The notes: a model not told the origin generated them from the letters alone. DNA of 64,000 nucleotides from Saonia flava (GCF_011927795.1 NZ_JAATJJ010000001.1:1613062-1677061); one strand, 5' to 3'. Counted from the stretch's first letter, positions 17,438-26,980 are shown. Program-made: numbers and translations.

Positions 17438-18619
17438 TTAATTTTCTATCCAGCCCGGTGGAACAATGGCCGTTCTATATCTTCTTTCACTACAAGGTGC
17501 AGATGTTACGGGACTACAATCTCCAAAGGGACAAGTTCCTGGGGGACAGGTTTCACATCCTTCAAATTTTAACGGTTCCCTAGTTTCTATGGGCAGTTCC
17601 GATATATCTGTTCTATCTATAAAAATATATGCAGTGGATGTTGATGCTGCAGTAAATCTTCCAAAAATAAAATCTTCACTATCATTTGGACTATATATAT
17701 TCCCAATAAGTCCAGCAGGAGGTGGTGCATTAAAACCACTGTTATTATCAATAATGTCCTTTAAAGTTTTGTAATAATCATATGTAGACAATGGCAAAGA
17801 GAACTGTTGTACCTCTACTACAACATCTTCCTTTGTATAAAGTAAAATATTGGCTATAGGCATTTGATTTACACTGTTACCATCACTAAACTTATCCGAA
17901 TAAATAGTAATGCTTTCTGGGAAACGTATTTTCCAACAATCCGATTCGCAAGAATAATCGTAATAGTTTCTTGCATCAGAACCCGTAGGAGGAGGCATTG
18001 CATATGGATTGGTCACACAAGCATCATTCCTAAACACACTTTCATAACATTTCTCGCAAAAATCAAGATTTTCAAAAGACCTAAATGACCAATAGTAATA
18101 GTTTTCCTTATCTGCAGGATCATCAAAACTAACCGATACCTGATGTCCTGGAACAAATTTGTTTGTGCTTTCCCTATATAATAATTCTGGATTGTATTGA
18201 GCTATAATATTTTTTATTTCAACTGGCTCAATAACCGTGTCAGGCTCAGATTTATACATTCGGCCATCTGCCAATAAAATTTCAACTTCCCAAGTCTGTC
18301 CAACGGAAACCACAAAGTCATCTGGTGGCACATACGATCCTAGCTCCTCTGTTAAAACAACTTCTTCCCCTGTATTACTATTTACAAATGAAACAGTTGC
18401 CCCTTGGAGAAACTTTGTTCCATACACACCAAATTCAATAACAGATTCTGTAATAATTACAAATGAGGCCCCAGATGAGGTTGATGCAAAACCTTCTACA
18501 AAAAGAAGTCCTTCTTTAAATTCAAATTCCGGAGATACTGGGTCTATACAATTGTTAGAAAGAAAAAGAAATGAAAGGAAGAAAAAAGCTTTTACAAAAT
18601 CAAATTTTCTATGCAACAT
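17438..18619 (-). CDS. DUF4249 lipoprotein (copy B)
   Basis: 393 aa. The N-terminal signal ends at a lipobox-like FLSNNC (Cys24) followed by IDPVSPEF. It shares with copies A and C the segments NYYYWSFRSFE, LLYTKEDVVVEVQQFSL and GFNAPPPAGLIGNIYSPND. The cysteine signature (17936-18058) is FCEKC, RNDAC, then SCESDCWKIRF. A further cysteine-rich tail, CETCPPGTCPFGDC, near residues 358-371 is unique to this copy. It is separated from receptor A by about 200 nt of AT-rich sequence without a recognisable promoter consensus, and precedes receptor B by 15 nt. Confidence 0.88.
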   Translation of the reverse strand: MLHRKFDFVKAFFFLSFLFLSNNCIDPVSPEFEFKEGLLFVEGFASTSSGASFVIITESVIEFGVYGTKFLQGATVSFVNSNTGEEVVLTEELGSYVPPDDFVVSVGQTWEVEILLADGRMYKSEPDTVIEPVEIKNIIAQYNPELLYRESTNKFVPGHQVSVSFDDPADKENYYYWSFRSFENLDFCEKCYESVFRNDACVTNPYAMPPPTGSDARNYYDYSCESDCWKIRFPESITIYSDKFSDGNSVNQMPIANILLYTKEDVVVEVQQFSLPLSTYDYYKTLKDIIDNNSGFNAPPPAGLIGNIYSPNDSEDFIFGRFTAASTSTAYIFIDRTDISELPIETREPLKFEGCETCPPGTCPFGDCSPVTSAPCSERRYRTAIVPPGWIEN

Positions 18620-18819
18620 ATTCTAGACTATAAACTCCTTAAATATAGCACTTTAAAATAACTATACTGTCCAAAATTTGTATGATTTTTTCTATTTATA
18701 TATCAACAAAGAAATTGAAATCCTTAGAATTCACAATTTAACTCACCATTTAAAGTTTTAGATTTACAAAAGAAGGTTAGATTACATTGGGTATTTTAAT
18801 TGACCATAAACGCATTGAT

Positions 18820-21252
18820 TTACTGAAAAACAAAATTATAGGTCAATGCAAATAATGGACTATTAAGAATGGACAACTCATAAGAGCCAAGTGGACTTCC
18901 CAGAAAGATATCCGAATTTTCATCACCAACGCGCTGGGTATAATAACTGTTAAAAGGGTTACGTCTACCATAAAGGTTATAAACCGTAAAGGTCCAGTCC
19001 CCTATCCATCTTTTATTCTCTTTTTTTGAATATTTCACTGTCCATGAAAAATCCAATCGATGGTATATTGGTAATCTTGAATTATTCCTTTCCAAATAAA
19101 TGGGAACGTTTTTATTTTCAATTTCTACATAGCCCGTTGGAATTGTATATGGTCTTCCCGATTGCCCCGTAAAATTAAGACTTACCGTATTATACTTGTT
19201 GCCCTCAAAATTAACTGTAGCATTGAGCACATGTGGCCTTTCAAAATCCGAGGAATACCAATTATTATTATTGATTCGGTCAGTTAAATTTTCACTTTGC
19301 GAGCGTAAAATACTTTTGGACCAGGTATAGTTAAACCATCCATTGATTCTTCCTTTTGGCTTTTTAAAACTAAATTCAACACCATACGATTCTCCAAGCC
19401 CCTGTATAATATCTCGCTCCAAAAATTCTTCAAGAAAAAAATCGGCTCCTGGCTTGTAGGCCAATACATTTTTAGTATCTCGATAATACCCTTCTAACCC
19501 AAGCTCAACCGTATCATCCCCCAAATTTTTATAAACACCAAAACCATAGGTATTACTTTTCTGTGGTTTAAAATTTGAATCGGACATTTTCCATCTGGAA
19601 GTTGGCAAAGGCGTTGTACTATTATATACATTTTGCATATATTGGTTGACTTTGGCATAACTGGCCTTTAAGGATGTACTGTTATTCAACTTTAGATTGA
19701 TTCCCAATCTGGGTTCCCATCCAGAATACGATTTTACCTTGTCTCCTTTGTCAAAAAATTGGGTGTTAGTTACTGCCTCGCCAGTTTCGTCAAACTGGGC
19801 CAAAGTATAAGGTCCTACCAATAAAAAATTGGTGAATCTAATTCCTCCGGACAAGGATAAATTTTCCAATGGACTCCAATTAATATTTGCATAACTAGAA
19901 AGTTCGTAACCAGTCTCAGAAGTAAGACTAACGGGAAGCACACTATTACCCGCTCCTGGATCCAGGCTTCCTGGGTCTATTTTATATTTATTTGCCTGAA
20001 TACCCAAGTAGTAATCCAATTTTTCATTAACATCTTTTGAAAATTCGGATGTTAGACTTAAATAATTAATTCTGGATTCATATTCAATTTCGTTATCACT
20101 GTCCACTTCTGGAAATATTGTTTTTGGATTGTAGTCACTGGCCACCAAAATTGTCCTTAATCTACTCTTCTCATTTATGGAATACAGCCAGTTAAGCGTG
20201 CCGTTTAAGGTCTTAAAATCATACTGATTATTCTCTGCATTGATGTCATCCACTTTTGATATTAAATCCAATTGATAAAAATCCTTACTATAAAATCCTG
20301 TAAAAGAAATTTGATTGTTCTCAGATGGCAAATACATCAATTTTATGGTTCCATCATAAAATCTGGCTTTGGTATTTTTTAGTCTTTTGGAAACAATGGG
20401 CAATAAAAAATCCGTTAAGCCTGCCCTACCTCCTGCTATTACCATCAATTTATCCTTTATAATAGGGGTTTCAATAGCAAACCTACTGGAGACCAAACCA
20501 ACACCTCCGCTCAATTTAAGCTTGTCAACATAAGGATTTTTTACCTTTATATCCAATACCGAGGTTATTCTTCCTCCATAACGCGAAGGAATGTTTGCCC
20601 TGTATAGCTCTACTGATGACAAAACATCGGGTGTAAAAACTGAAAAGAGACCAAATAAGTGGGTTGGGTTAAAAATGGGGGCATAATCGTACAATATTAG
20701 GTTCTGATCCAAAGAGCCCCCCCTAACAGACAGTCCATTGCTTACTTCGCCTGCATTGTTTACACCGGCAACTAAGGTCATTCCCTTGAGCACATCAAAT
20801 TCTCCTACAGCGGCTGGCAACTTTTTAAGTTCTTGGGTGCTTATTTCTAAAGCGCCCATTTGGGGAGATTCTATATTGCTTGTAAGGTTTTTTGCCCTTA
20901 CAATAACTTCTGACAACTGCTCTTCTTGTTCATATAGTTTTACACTTACAGATAAGTCTTTATCCAATACAACGCTTCTTACATCTTCTTTATACCCAAT
21001 GTAACTCACTATAATCTGGTACCTATTTTCAGGAAGGTTAAGGGATAGCAGTCCATCTCTATCGGTTATTCCACCACAATCGCATGGTTGTATAAAAACA
21101 TCTGCGCTTTCCAATGGTTTACCAGTGGTAAAATCAACAATTTTAAAGGTCAACTTATGCTCGCTATCTTGCCCCAAGCCAAAATTGAAGCTTAAGACAC
21201 AAATTACAAGCAACAAAAAATTTGTTCTAAATATAAATTTATGTATCATCAT
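18820..21252 (-). CDS. TonB-dependent outer membrane receptor (copy A)
   Basis: About 810 aa. The start chosen is the ATG at 21252-21250, which overlaps the stop of DUF4249-A as ATGA, pointing to translational coupling; an earlier in-frame ATG at 21261 gives three extra residues. A signal peptide (FLLLVICVLSFNFGLGQ) is followed by a carboxypeptidase-regulatory-like domain, plug (GLSVRGGSLDQNLILYD, YRANIPSRYGGRITSVLDI) and barrel ending YNFVFQ. The beta-sandwich carries QPCDCGG (Cys57, Cys59), the same motif as receptor B. The two receptors are recent paralogues by inspection: long identical blocks occur through plug and barrel, while outer loops differ. The substrate is unknown. Confidence 0.93.
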   Translation of the reverse strand: MMIHKFIFRTNFLLLVICVLSFNFGLGQDSEHKLTFKIVDFTTGKPLESADVFIQPCDCGGITDRDGLLSLNLPENRYQIIVSYIGYKEDVRSVVLDKDLSVSVKLYEQEEQLSEVIVRAKNLTSNIESPQMGALEISTQELKKLPAAVGEFDVLKGMTLVAGVNNAGEVSNGLSVRGGSLDQNLILYDYAPIFNPTHLFGLFSVFTPDVLSSVELYRANIPSRYGGRITSVLDIKVKNPYVDKLKLSGGVGLVSSRFAIETPIIKDKLMVIAGGRAGLTDFLLPIVSKRLKNTKARFYDGTIKLMYLPSENNQISFTGFYSKDFYQLDLISKVDDINAENNQYDFKTLNGTLNWLYSINEKSRLRTILVASDYNPKTIFPEVDSDNEIEYESRINYLSLTSEFSKDVNEKLDYYLGIQANKYKIDPGSLDPGAGNSVLPVSLTSETGYELSSYANINWSPLENLSLSGGIRFTNFLLVGPYTLAQFDETGEAVTNTQFFDKGDKVKSYSGWEPRLGINLKLNNSTSLKASYAKVNQYMQNVYNSTTPLPTSRWKMSDSNFKPQKSNTYGFGVYKNLGDDTVELGLEGYYRDTKNVLAYKPGADFFLEEFLERDIIQGLGESYGVEFSFKKPKGRINGWFNYTWSKSILRSQSENLTDRINNNNWYSSDFERPHVLNATVNFEGNKYNTVSLNFTGQSGRPYTIPTGYVEIENKNVPIYLERNNSRLPIYHRLDFSWTVKYSKKENKRWIGDWTFTVYNLYGRRNPFNSYYTQRVGDENSDIFLGSPLGSYELSILNSPLFALTYNFVFQ

Positions 21253-22373
21253 TCTATCCAACCTTGGGGAGCAGTCCCTGTTCTATATCTTGTTTCTTCA
21301 CAGGGAGCAGTTGTAGTTTGGGGATCGGGGCTAATACCATATTCCTCATAATTCCCAATAATAAAATCCTCTAAAGGGGATTCCTGTATATTTCCTCTTT
21401 CGATAAAAACTGTTTCCACTACAGCAGCAGCAGCCGTAAACCTACCCAATACATACTCCTCTCCATCATTTGGATTAAAAATATTACCAATTAAAGCCGC
21501 AGGGGGTGGAGCATTGAACCCACCATTGTTATCCAATATATCTTTTAAAGCTTTAAAATATTTATGAGCAGACGGAGATAAAGAAAACTGCTGGATTTCT
21601 ACTAGAATATTTTCTTTTGTATATAAAGGCACATTAGCCACTGAAAGTTTATTTACAGATGTTCCATTTACAAATTCATCTGAAAATATTTGAACATTTT
21701 CACTATATCTTATTCTAAAGCACTCACTACTGCACGCATAGGAATAATAAGGAGGTCTAGCTATAGTTCCTGTTTCGCACACTCCATTTCTCAAAACACC
21801 ATCGTAACAAATATCACAATCAGTAATATGCTCATATGAACGAAACCTCCAATAGTAAAAGTTGGTATCGTCCATGGGGTCGTCAAAATCCACCTTAACG
21901 GAATGGCCAGGAATATAATTGTTTTCTGCTTCACTAAAATAAAGATCAGTTACATAGTCAGCAGATATTGCGGAAATAGCTACCGGTGCAGCAATTCTTT
22001 CGGATAGTGAATGATATTCCCTACCATCTGCCAATGTAATGTACAATTCCCATGTTTCTCCAACCTCAGCAGAAAAATCTGTGGGAGGCAGATATGCACC
22101 TTCATCTTCAATAAGATTTACCAAAGTATTGGTTTCAGGATTTCTAAAGAAAACAGTAGCTCCCTCTTGAAATATATTTTTGTATATTCTAAATTCTATT
22201 CTAGACTCATATACAGAAACAAAAGAAGCTCCTGGAGAAGTGGAAACAAGAGCGTCCACGTAAATAATACCTTCCTCGAAGGCAAATTCAGGCTCTACAG
22301 GATCAACACATCCAAATATAAGACAGGATAAAAAAACTGAAATAAGAAACTTGACCTTCGTAATTTTAATCAC
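21249..22373 (-). CDS. DUF4249 lipoprotein (copy A)
   Basis: 374 aa, first gene of the cluster in the direction of transcription. Its signal (FLISVFLSCLIFGC) gives an acylated Cys22, then VDPVEPEF. The DUF4249 blocks are TSPGASFVSVYESRIEF, YYWRFRSYEHI, NILVEIQQFSLSPSAHKYF and GFNAPPPAALIGNIFNPND. The cysteine signature spans 21720-21818: DCDIC, RNGVC, then ACSSECFRIRY. Its stop overlaps the start of receptor A (ATGA). No consensus promoter could be placed upstream (22374-22526). Confidence 0.88.
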   Translation of the reverse strand: MIKITKVKFLISVFLSCLIFGCVDPVEPEFAFEEGIIYVDALVSTSPGASFVSVYESRIEFRIYKNIFQEGATVFFRNPETNTLVNLIEDEGAYLPPTDFSAEVGETWELYITLADGREYHSLSERIAAPVAISAISADYVTDLYFSEAENNYIPGHSVKVDFDDPMDDTNFYYWRFRSYEHITDCDICYDGVLRNGVCETGTIARPPYYSYACSSECFRIRYSENVQIFSDEFVNGTSVNKLSVANVPLYTKENILVEIQQFSLSPSAHKYFKALKDILDNNGGFNAPPPAALIGNIFNPNDGEEYVLGRFTAAAAVVETVFIERGNIQESPLEDFIIGNYEEYGISPDPQTTTAPCEETRYRTGTAPQGWIE

Positions 22374-22477
22374 ACTATCAATCTAACATTATGCCTTCTA
22401 AAGGTATTTGAACAAGAACTATGAACCATCATTGTTTTTAGAGTTTTATGAAAAAATTAACATTACGATAAAAATGA

Positions 22478-22505
22478 AGACCCCTCCAAATTAATGGAAG
22501 GGTCT
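22478..22505. terminator. Terminator-like hairpin downstream of the lipocalin-like gene
   Basis: Stem AGACCCCTCC (22478-22487) with GGAAGGGTCT (22496-22505), one mismatch, 8-nt loop. On the plus strand it is followed by TTTGTTTTTTT; on the minus strand, the direction of the gene upstream, the T-run is weaker (TTCATTTTT). It separates the lipoprotein gene from the DUF4249 cluster. Confidence 0.65.
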
Positions 22506-22526
22506 TTGTTTTTTTGTTTGAAACAG

Positions 22527-23027
22527 TTAACGCTTTGTAAAAACAATATCTGCTCCTGTAAAATTATCTTCACTTACTTCTTCTCCAGCTACAATTAATG
22601 TTCCTCCATTTAATTGAATAGTGCTCATTTGCTCCACTCCATTCCCATCAATTACCGTAAGTTGATTACCTTCCAGACTCCATGTTGTGGTTTCTGTTTC
22701 AAAAGTGTCCGGACATGGAATTGATAATCCATTACCTTGAGAATTTAAATCTACTTCAACATTGTTTACCCCATTTCTAGTTGACAGTGTTCCATTTTGT
22801 TCAAACACAAGTGATACCACGCCGCAATTTTGCGCCACTAGGACATCAACAATACCAGCTGCAAACAACAGATCGTCATCGGTACTACCTTCGTCAACTC
22901 TTAATTCTGCTATATCCCATGTGCCAACAATGGAATTTTGTTGTTCATCGTTTGTAGCGTCCTTATCCTTGGAACAGGAAAGCAATATAGTCGAAGCTAC
23001 AAAAAACAACATTAGGTTACGTTTCAT
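22527..23027 (-). CDS. Lipocalin-like lipoprotein
   Basis: 166 aa. The lipoprotein signal ends STILLSC (Cys18), followed by a charged linker (SKDKDATNDEQQ). The mature domain opens with SIVGTWDIAEL, the Gly-x-Trp start of Bacteroidota lipocalin-like domains, and runs as alternating beta strands to IVFTKR. Two internal cysteines (NCGVV, IPCPD) could form a disulfide. Such proteins are numerous in the phylum and mostly uncharacterised. A -7 element lies at 23051-23058, so it is transcribed on its own. Confidence 0.7.
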   Translation of the reverse strand: MKRNLMLFFVASTILLSCSKDKDATNDEQQNSIVGTWDIAELRVDEGSTDDDLLFAAGIVDVLVAQNCGVVSLVFEQNGTLSTRNGVNNVEVDLNSQGNGLSIPCPDTFETETTTWSLEGNQLTVIDGNGVEQMSTIQLNGGTLIVAGEEVSEDNFTGADIVFTKR

Positions 23028-23050
23028 ACTATTTGTTTTAGTTTGTTTAA

Positions 23051-23058
23051 CAAAGTTA
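23051..23058 (-). promoter_or_regulatory. -7 element upstream of the lipocalin-like gene
   Basis: On the minus strand TAACTTTG matches TAnnTTTG, 24 nt before the ATG. No clear TTG was found at the -33 distance. Confidence 0.4.
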
Positions 23059-23102
23059 AAACGAAAAAACCTTAAACATAGTATTAAGACCCTTTAACTG
23101 TG

Positions 23103-25751
23103 TTATAGCACAAAACGGTATGTGGCCTTTATCAAAAAGATATTCTGTGGTTTTTGGTCTCCCAAAATGTTGTTTTCCAAACTTCTAAAAAGCTCTTCCT
23201 GTGGGTCTGCGTTTTGGGATACATCTTGCGACCATACCAAGAAAATCTCGGAACCTGGAATATATTCCCAACGGACCACCAAATTTGAACGAAACTGAAC
23301 AAATGAAAAATCTGGATTGTCAAAACTAAAATCGGTAACATCATCCAAATCTTCATCAACATTGTACACTTCATCTATGAAAAAAATTTGATTGTCATTA
23401 TATAAGGAAAATCTATCTGTAAACTCTTTCGCCAAAGGGTCTGTTATAAATTTAAAATTGGAGTATCTTCCTCTAGAAATAAATGGCTGCCCCCAATATT
23501 GAATGGAAAGATTGGGGTTAATTGTATAATTCAATCTAAAAGACATACTCAAGGTCCTTTGCTCAATTTCTCCATTTAAGTACCTTGTATTTCCCCCTAC
23601 ATCTATATTATCAATAAATTGCAATTTGTCATTATTGATTCCGTAGGAAGGAAAAGCGGATATTCGCAATGCATTGGTAGGCTGGTAACTAACCCCAAAC
23701 TCAATATTATATGTGTTATATGAATTATGTCCACCAAAACTTCCATTGTGGAAAATATTGAACCTTACTTTTTTTCTATTATCCGTGTTTATCCCATTCC
23801 AAAAACTTATTCCTCTGGAATATCTTAGACGTGGCCCTCCTCTAAGAGCCGAATTGGAGTAGTTAATCGGCATATAATTAAATCCAGCATTGGTGAACCA
23901 GTTATTTTTCCAGTTTTGCCAGCTATTGGTATTAAACTGCAGTAAATTATGATTGCCCCCAAAATCCCATGCAGTCCAATGGTTATAATTTACTCCTACT
24001 CTTCTAAATGTACTATCGGGTTTTTGAGTTTGGTAACCAATCCAGGTATAGTGGCGAATGTCATCTGCCCTACGCTGAAAGCCTATATCGTTAAGTTCTA
24101 ACTCTGGAGAGCGCCATGTTGCCCCAGATTCAAACTTCCATCTCCCATCAAGATTTCCAATTTGCACATTTCCACCTGTTCCGGTAAGTGAGGTTTTCTC
24201 TTCATCGACCTCCAAATAATCTGCATCTACTCTTTGAAATAAATGAGTAATAGATTCCTGCGTGTTCTGGATTGCCTCTTCCGTACCCTTAACATGGCTC
24301 CAATTAATATTTCCACCTACATACCATGCCCTTTCATTCCATTGGTGCTTAAAATCAAATCCGCCTGTATAGGCAGATTCATGAAGAAAGTCTATATTCT
24401 CAGTTAAATCTTCCCTATTAACGGCAGTAAACATACCTCCTAAGAATGTGTTTCTATTATTAAAATCTTTTTGAAGGCGGCCTACAAAATAATTGGTCAA
24501 AGGTTCAACGACTTCCTTTCTCCTGTTTCCATTGTTGTAAATAGCAGCATACCTTTTGGCAGTAACACTTTCCAAAATTCCAATGGACCAACCATCCTTT
24601 GTCTTTCCACTAAACTTGGCCGCCCCAATAATAGGCGTATTATCTGGTTGATCAACAAAATCATCATCAACGGTAGAAACACCACCTTGTGGACTACGAC
24701 CTATTCTACGAGAATAAAAAACATTGTCAGAACCAAATGTATTTCCTGCTTGAGAACTAGAAACCCTATAATCAAAAATATTGCTGTTCTCAACAAAAAA
24801 TGGTCTACGTTCATTAAAGAAGATTTGAAAACCGTCAAGAGCTATTGTAGAAGGATCTGCTTCAACTTGGCCAAAATCTGGGTTTACCGTTAAATCCAAG
24901 GTCAAGTCATTAGTGATTCCTATTTTAGCATCTAATCCACCATTCAAATCGAACTCATTACCATCCCTAAAAGGATTTCCCTCTTCCCCTTCATAGGTTT
25001 CAAATTTGGATACCGTATATGGCTGGATTTCCAATTGCTTTTGTGGTTCAATATTAAGTAGTCCTTGTAATTCTCCGAACTCGCTCACAAACCCAGCCAC
25101 TTCTCTAGGAATGCGCTGCCAAACATAACGTTCTTCCCCCCTAAACAGTTTACGCATGACCTCCAGTCCCCATGATTGCTCCTTCGATTTTCCAAATTTT
25201 AACTGACTTAGTGGAATTTTCATTTCCGCTGTCCACCCCTCCAAATCCACATTGGTCTTTGTATACCATATCGGGTTCCAACTTTCATCGGAATTGTTTC
25301 CATTATTGGTGGAAAATTCGTCTCCTTTAACACCCGCTGCTGTTACTATAAAATTAAAGGAGGTACGTTCATCATTATAACTATCAATAAAAATACCAAC
25401 CCAATCCCCCTGAAAACCATCCCGGCGAGATAATCTTCTTTCTATTTTATCTGGTTGGGAGTCATAGCACCTAAAAGCAACATATAGGTTTTTATCATCA
25501 TATAGTATCTTAAACTTGGTTGTTTCAGTTGGTGCTGTATTTTCATCTGGCCGCATCTCTATGAAGTCCCCTGCCCAATCCACAATATCCCAACCAGCAT
25601 CATCTAACAACCCATCAATTACTGGTGCTTTGGCTTCATTTAAAGAACTGGTGGTGTAAACTCTTTTAGGTACTACAATGGTAGAGTCTTGTGCTTTTAT
25701 GGAATTCCAAAAAAATAAAATAGCACAGACAATAAGAAAGTTGGTTCTCAT
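23103..25751 (-). CDS. DUF5916 outer-membrane protein with family 9 carbohydrate-binding-like domain
   Basis: 882 aa. The signal peptide MRTNFLIVCAILFFWNSIKAQ is followed by a domain of about 200 residues like CBM9 (APVIDGLLDDAGWD, LYVAFRCYD, WTAEMKIPLSQLKFG). The rest is a long beta-rich region with DUF5916 features (LTLDLTVNPDFGQVEADPS, FFNERRPFFVENSNIFDY, FYSRRIGR) and a C-terminal strand ending in ATYRFVL, as in barrel proteins. Members are common in marine Bacteroidota and presumed to be surface-exposed; the ligand is unknown. It is a single gene transcribed away from rplM. Confidence 0.85.
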   Translation of the reverse strand: MRTNFLIVCAILFFWNSIKAQDSTIVVPKRVYTTSSLNEAKAPVIDGLLDDAGWDIVDWAGDFIEMRPDENTAPTETTKFKILYDDKNLYVAFRCYDSQPDKIERRLSRRDGFQGDWVGIFIDSYNDERTSFNFIVTAAGVKGDEFSTNNGNNSDESWNPIWYTKTNVDLEGWTAEMKIPLSQLKFGKSKEQSWGLEVMRKLFRGEERYVWQRIPREVAGFVSEFGELQGLLNIEPQKQLEIQPYTVSKFETYEGEEGNPFRDGNEFDLNGGLDAKIGITNDLTLDLTVNPDFGQVEADPSTIALDGFQIFFNERRPFFVENSNIFDYRVSSSQAGNTFGSDNVFYSRRIGRSPQGGVSTVDDDFVDQPDNTPIIGAAKFSGKTKDGWSIGILESVTAKRYAAIYNNGNRRKEVVEPLTNYFVGRLQKDFNNRNTFLGGMFTAVNREDLTENIDFLHESAYTGGFDFKHQWNERAWYVGGNINWSHVKGTEEAIQNTQESITHLFQRVDADYLEVDEEKTSLTGTGGNVQIGNLDGRWKFESGATWRSPELELNDIGFQRRADDIRHYTWIGYQTQKPDSTFRRVGVNYNHWTAWDFGGNHNLLQFNTNSWQNWKNNWFTNAGFNYMPINYSNSALRGGPRLRYSRGISFWNGINTDNRKKVRFNIFHNGSFGGHNSYNTYNIEFGVSYQPTNALRISAFPSYGINNDKLQFIDNIDVGGNTRYLNGEIEQRTLSMSFRLNYTINPNLSIQYWGQPFISRGRYSNFKFITDPLAKEFTDRFSLYNDNQIFFIDEVYNVDEDLDDVTDFSFDNPDFSFVQFRSNLVVRWEYIPGSEIFLVWSQDVSQNADPQEELFRSLENNILGDQKPQNIFLIKATYRFVL

Positions 25752-25905
25752 GCTGTTGTTTTAGATTGATTGATGTAAAGACTTTCAACATCCAGAACAG
25801 TTACACTTCTTCCATATTTTTAATTTTTTTTTAACATTTTCAACCCATATCTCTTCCCGCTTTTTTGAATAAGAAAAAAATCTGAAAATATTCGAGAATA
25901 AGCAT

Positions 25906-25935
25906 TTGTATTTCAAGTTAATAATTGTACATTTG
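25906..25935 (+). promoter_or_regulatory. Promoter of rplM-rpsI
   Basis: TTG (25906-25908), 19-nt spacer, TACATTTG (25928-25935), a full match to the Bacteroidota consensus. Transcription should start near 25941, leaving a leader of about 40 nt that could hold an L13-type autoregulatory element; I see no strong hairpin in it. Confidence 0.75.
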
Positions 25936-25983
25936 CACCCCGTTTATCGGGATTGAAGTGTTTAATCAATAAAACTAATAGTA

Positions 25984-26439
25984 GTGGATACATTAAGCTA
26001 CAAGACAATTTCAGCCAATAAAGCAACTGTAGATAAGCAGTGGCTATTGGTTGATGCAGAGGGACAAACATTGGGACGTCTTGCTTCTAAAGTTGCAAAA
26101 TTACTTAGAGGAAAGCACAAACCAAACTTTACACCACATGTAGATTGCGGTGATAACGTAGTAATTGTCAATGCAGAAAAAATAAATTTATCCGGAAACA
26201 AGTGGGAGGCGAAAACTTATGTTCGCCACACGGGTTATCCTGGTGGTCAAAGATTTCAGACTGCTGTTGAGATGAAGGACAAATATCCAGAACGAATTAT
26301 AGAGAAATCTATAAAAGGAATGTTGCCCAAAAATAAATTGGGTGCAGAATTGTTCAGAAACCTTAGAGTGTATGTTGGTGTAGAGCATGGTCAAGAAGCC
26401 CAAAAGCCAACGGTAATAAACCTAAATGAATTTAAGTAA
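25984..26439 (+). CDS. rplM: 50S ribosomal protein L13
   Basis: 151 aa, usual length. L13 signatures: [16 protein letters not shown] near the start and GMLPKNKLG in the C-terminal third. The start is GTG at 25984, chosen because the family N-terminus begins [10 protein letters not shown] at this point. Its stop overlaps the rpsI start (TAATG), so the two are translationally coupled, as in most bacteria. Confidence 0.97.
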   Translation: MDTLSYKTISANKATVDKQWLLVDAEGQTLGRLASKVAKLLRGKHKPNFTPHVDCGDNVVIVNAEKINLSGNKWEAKTYVRHTGYPGGQRFQTAVEMKDKYPERIIEKSIKGMLPKNKLGAELFRNLRVYVGVEHGQEAQKPTVINLNEFK

Positions 26440-26825
26440 TGGAAGTGATTCATAAAATCGGCAGAAGAAAAACAGCTGTTGCACGTGTCTATGTTACACC
26501 TGGAAAAGGGAACATAACTGTTAATAAAAGAGATTTGGCAGATTATTTTTCTACTGGCACTTTACAATATAAAGTAAAACAACCTTTTGCCCTTACCAAC
26601 AACGAGGATAGCTACGATGTAAAAGTCAATGTTTATGGTGGTGGAATCACAGGACAGGCAGAAGCAGTTCGTTTGGCCTTGTCCAGAGCAATGTGTGAAA
26701 TAGATGAAGAAAACAGATTAGCTCTTAAACCAGAAGGTCTTTTAACAAGAGATCCAAGAATGGTGGAACGTAAGAAATTCGGTCAGAAAAAAGCCCGTAA
26801 GAAATTCCAGTTCTCTAAACGTTAA
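26439..26825 (+). CDS. rpsI: 30S ribosomal protein S9
   Basis: 128 aa. It contains the S9 blocks IGRRKTAVARVYVTPG and GGGITGQAEAVRLALSRA and ends with the basic tail KKARKKFQFSKR that reaches into the ribosomal P site. It overlaps rplM by one base and is followed by a terminator at 26862-26888. Confidence 0.98.
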   Translation: MEVIHKIGRRKTAVARVYVTPGKGNITVNKRDLADYFSTGTLQYKVKQPFALTNNEDSYDVKVNVYGGGITGQAEAVRLALSRAMCEIDEENRLALKPEGLLTRDPRMVERKKFGQKKARKKFQFSKR

Positions 26826-26861
26826 TATATATACTGAACTAAACTCAGTATTTGAAAATAA

Positions 26862-26888
26862 AAACCCCGAACTTGTTTTGGGGTTTAT
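26862..26888 (+). terminator. Terminator after rpsI
   Basis: Stem AAACCCC (26862-26868) with GGGGTTT (26880-26886), 11-nt loop whose inner bases can add weak pairs, and only a short T-run afterwards. Leaky read-through into rpsB-tsf is possible because no good promoter was found ahead of rpsB. Confidence 0.6.
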
Positions 26889-26953
26889 TAATCCAAGTTC
26901 ATTGAAAGCTCCCGAACTAATGAAGGAGTTAAATTTTAAACCATGTTGTCGTT

Positions 26954-26980
26954 GTTCCAAAAAGAAAATCTTTTGGGAAC
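26954..26980 (+). ncRNA. Hairpin in the rpsB upstream region
   Basis: A 12-bp stem with one mismatch, GTTCCAAAAAGA (26954-26965) and TCTTTTGGGAAC (26969-26980), closed by a 3-nt loop. It is not followed by a T-run and lies 86 nt before rpsB. It may be a cis-regulatory structure of the S2 mRNA; function is inferred from position only. Confidence 0.35.
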
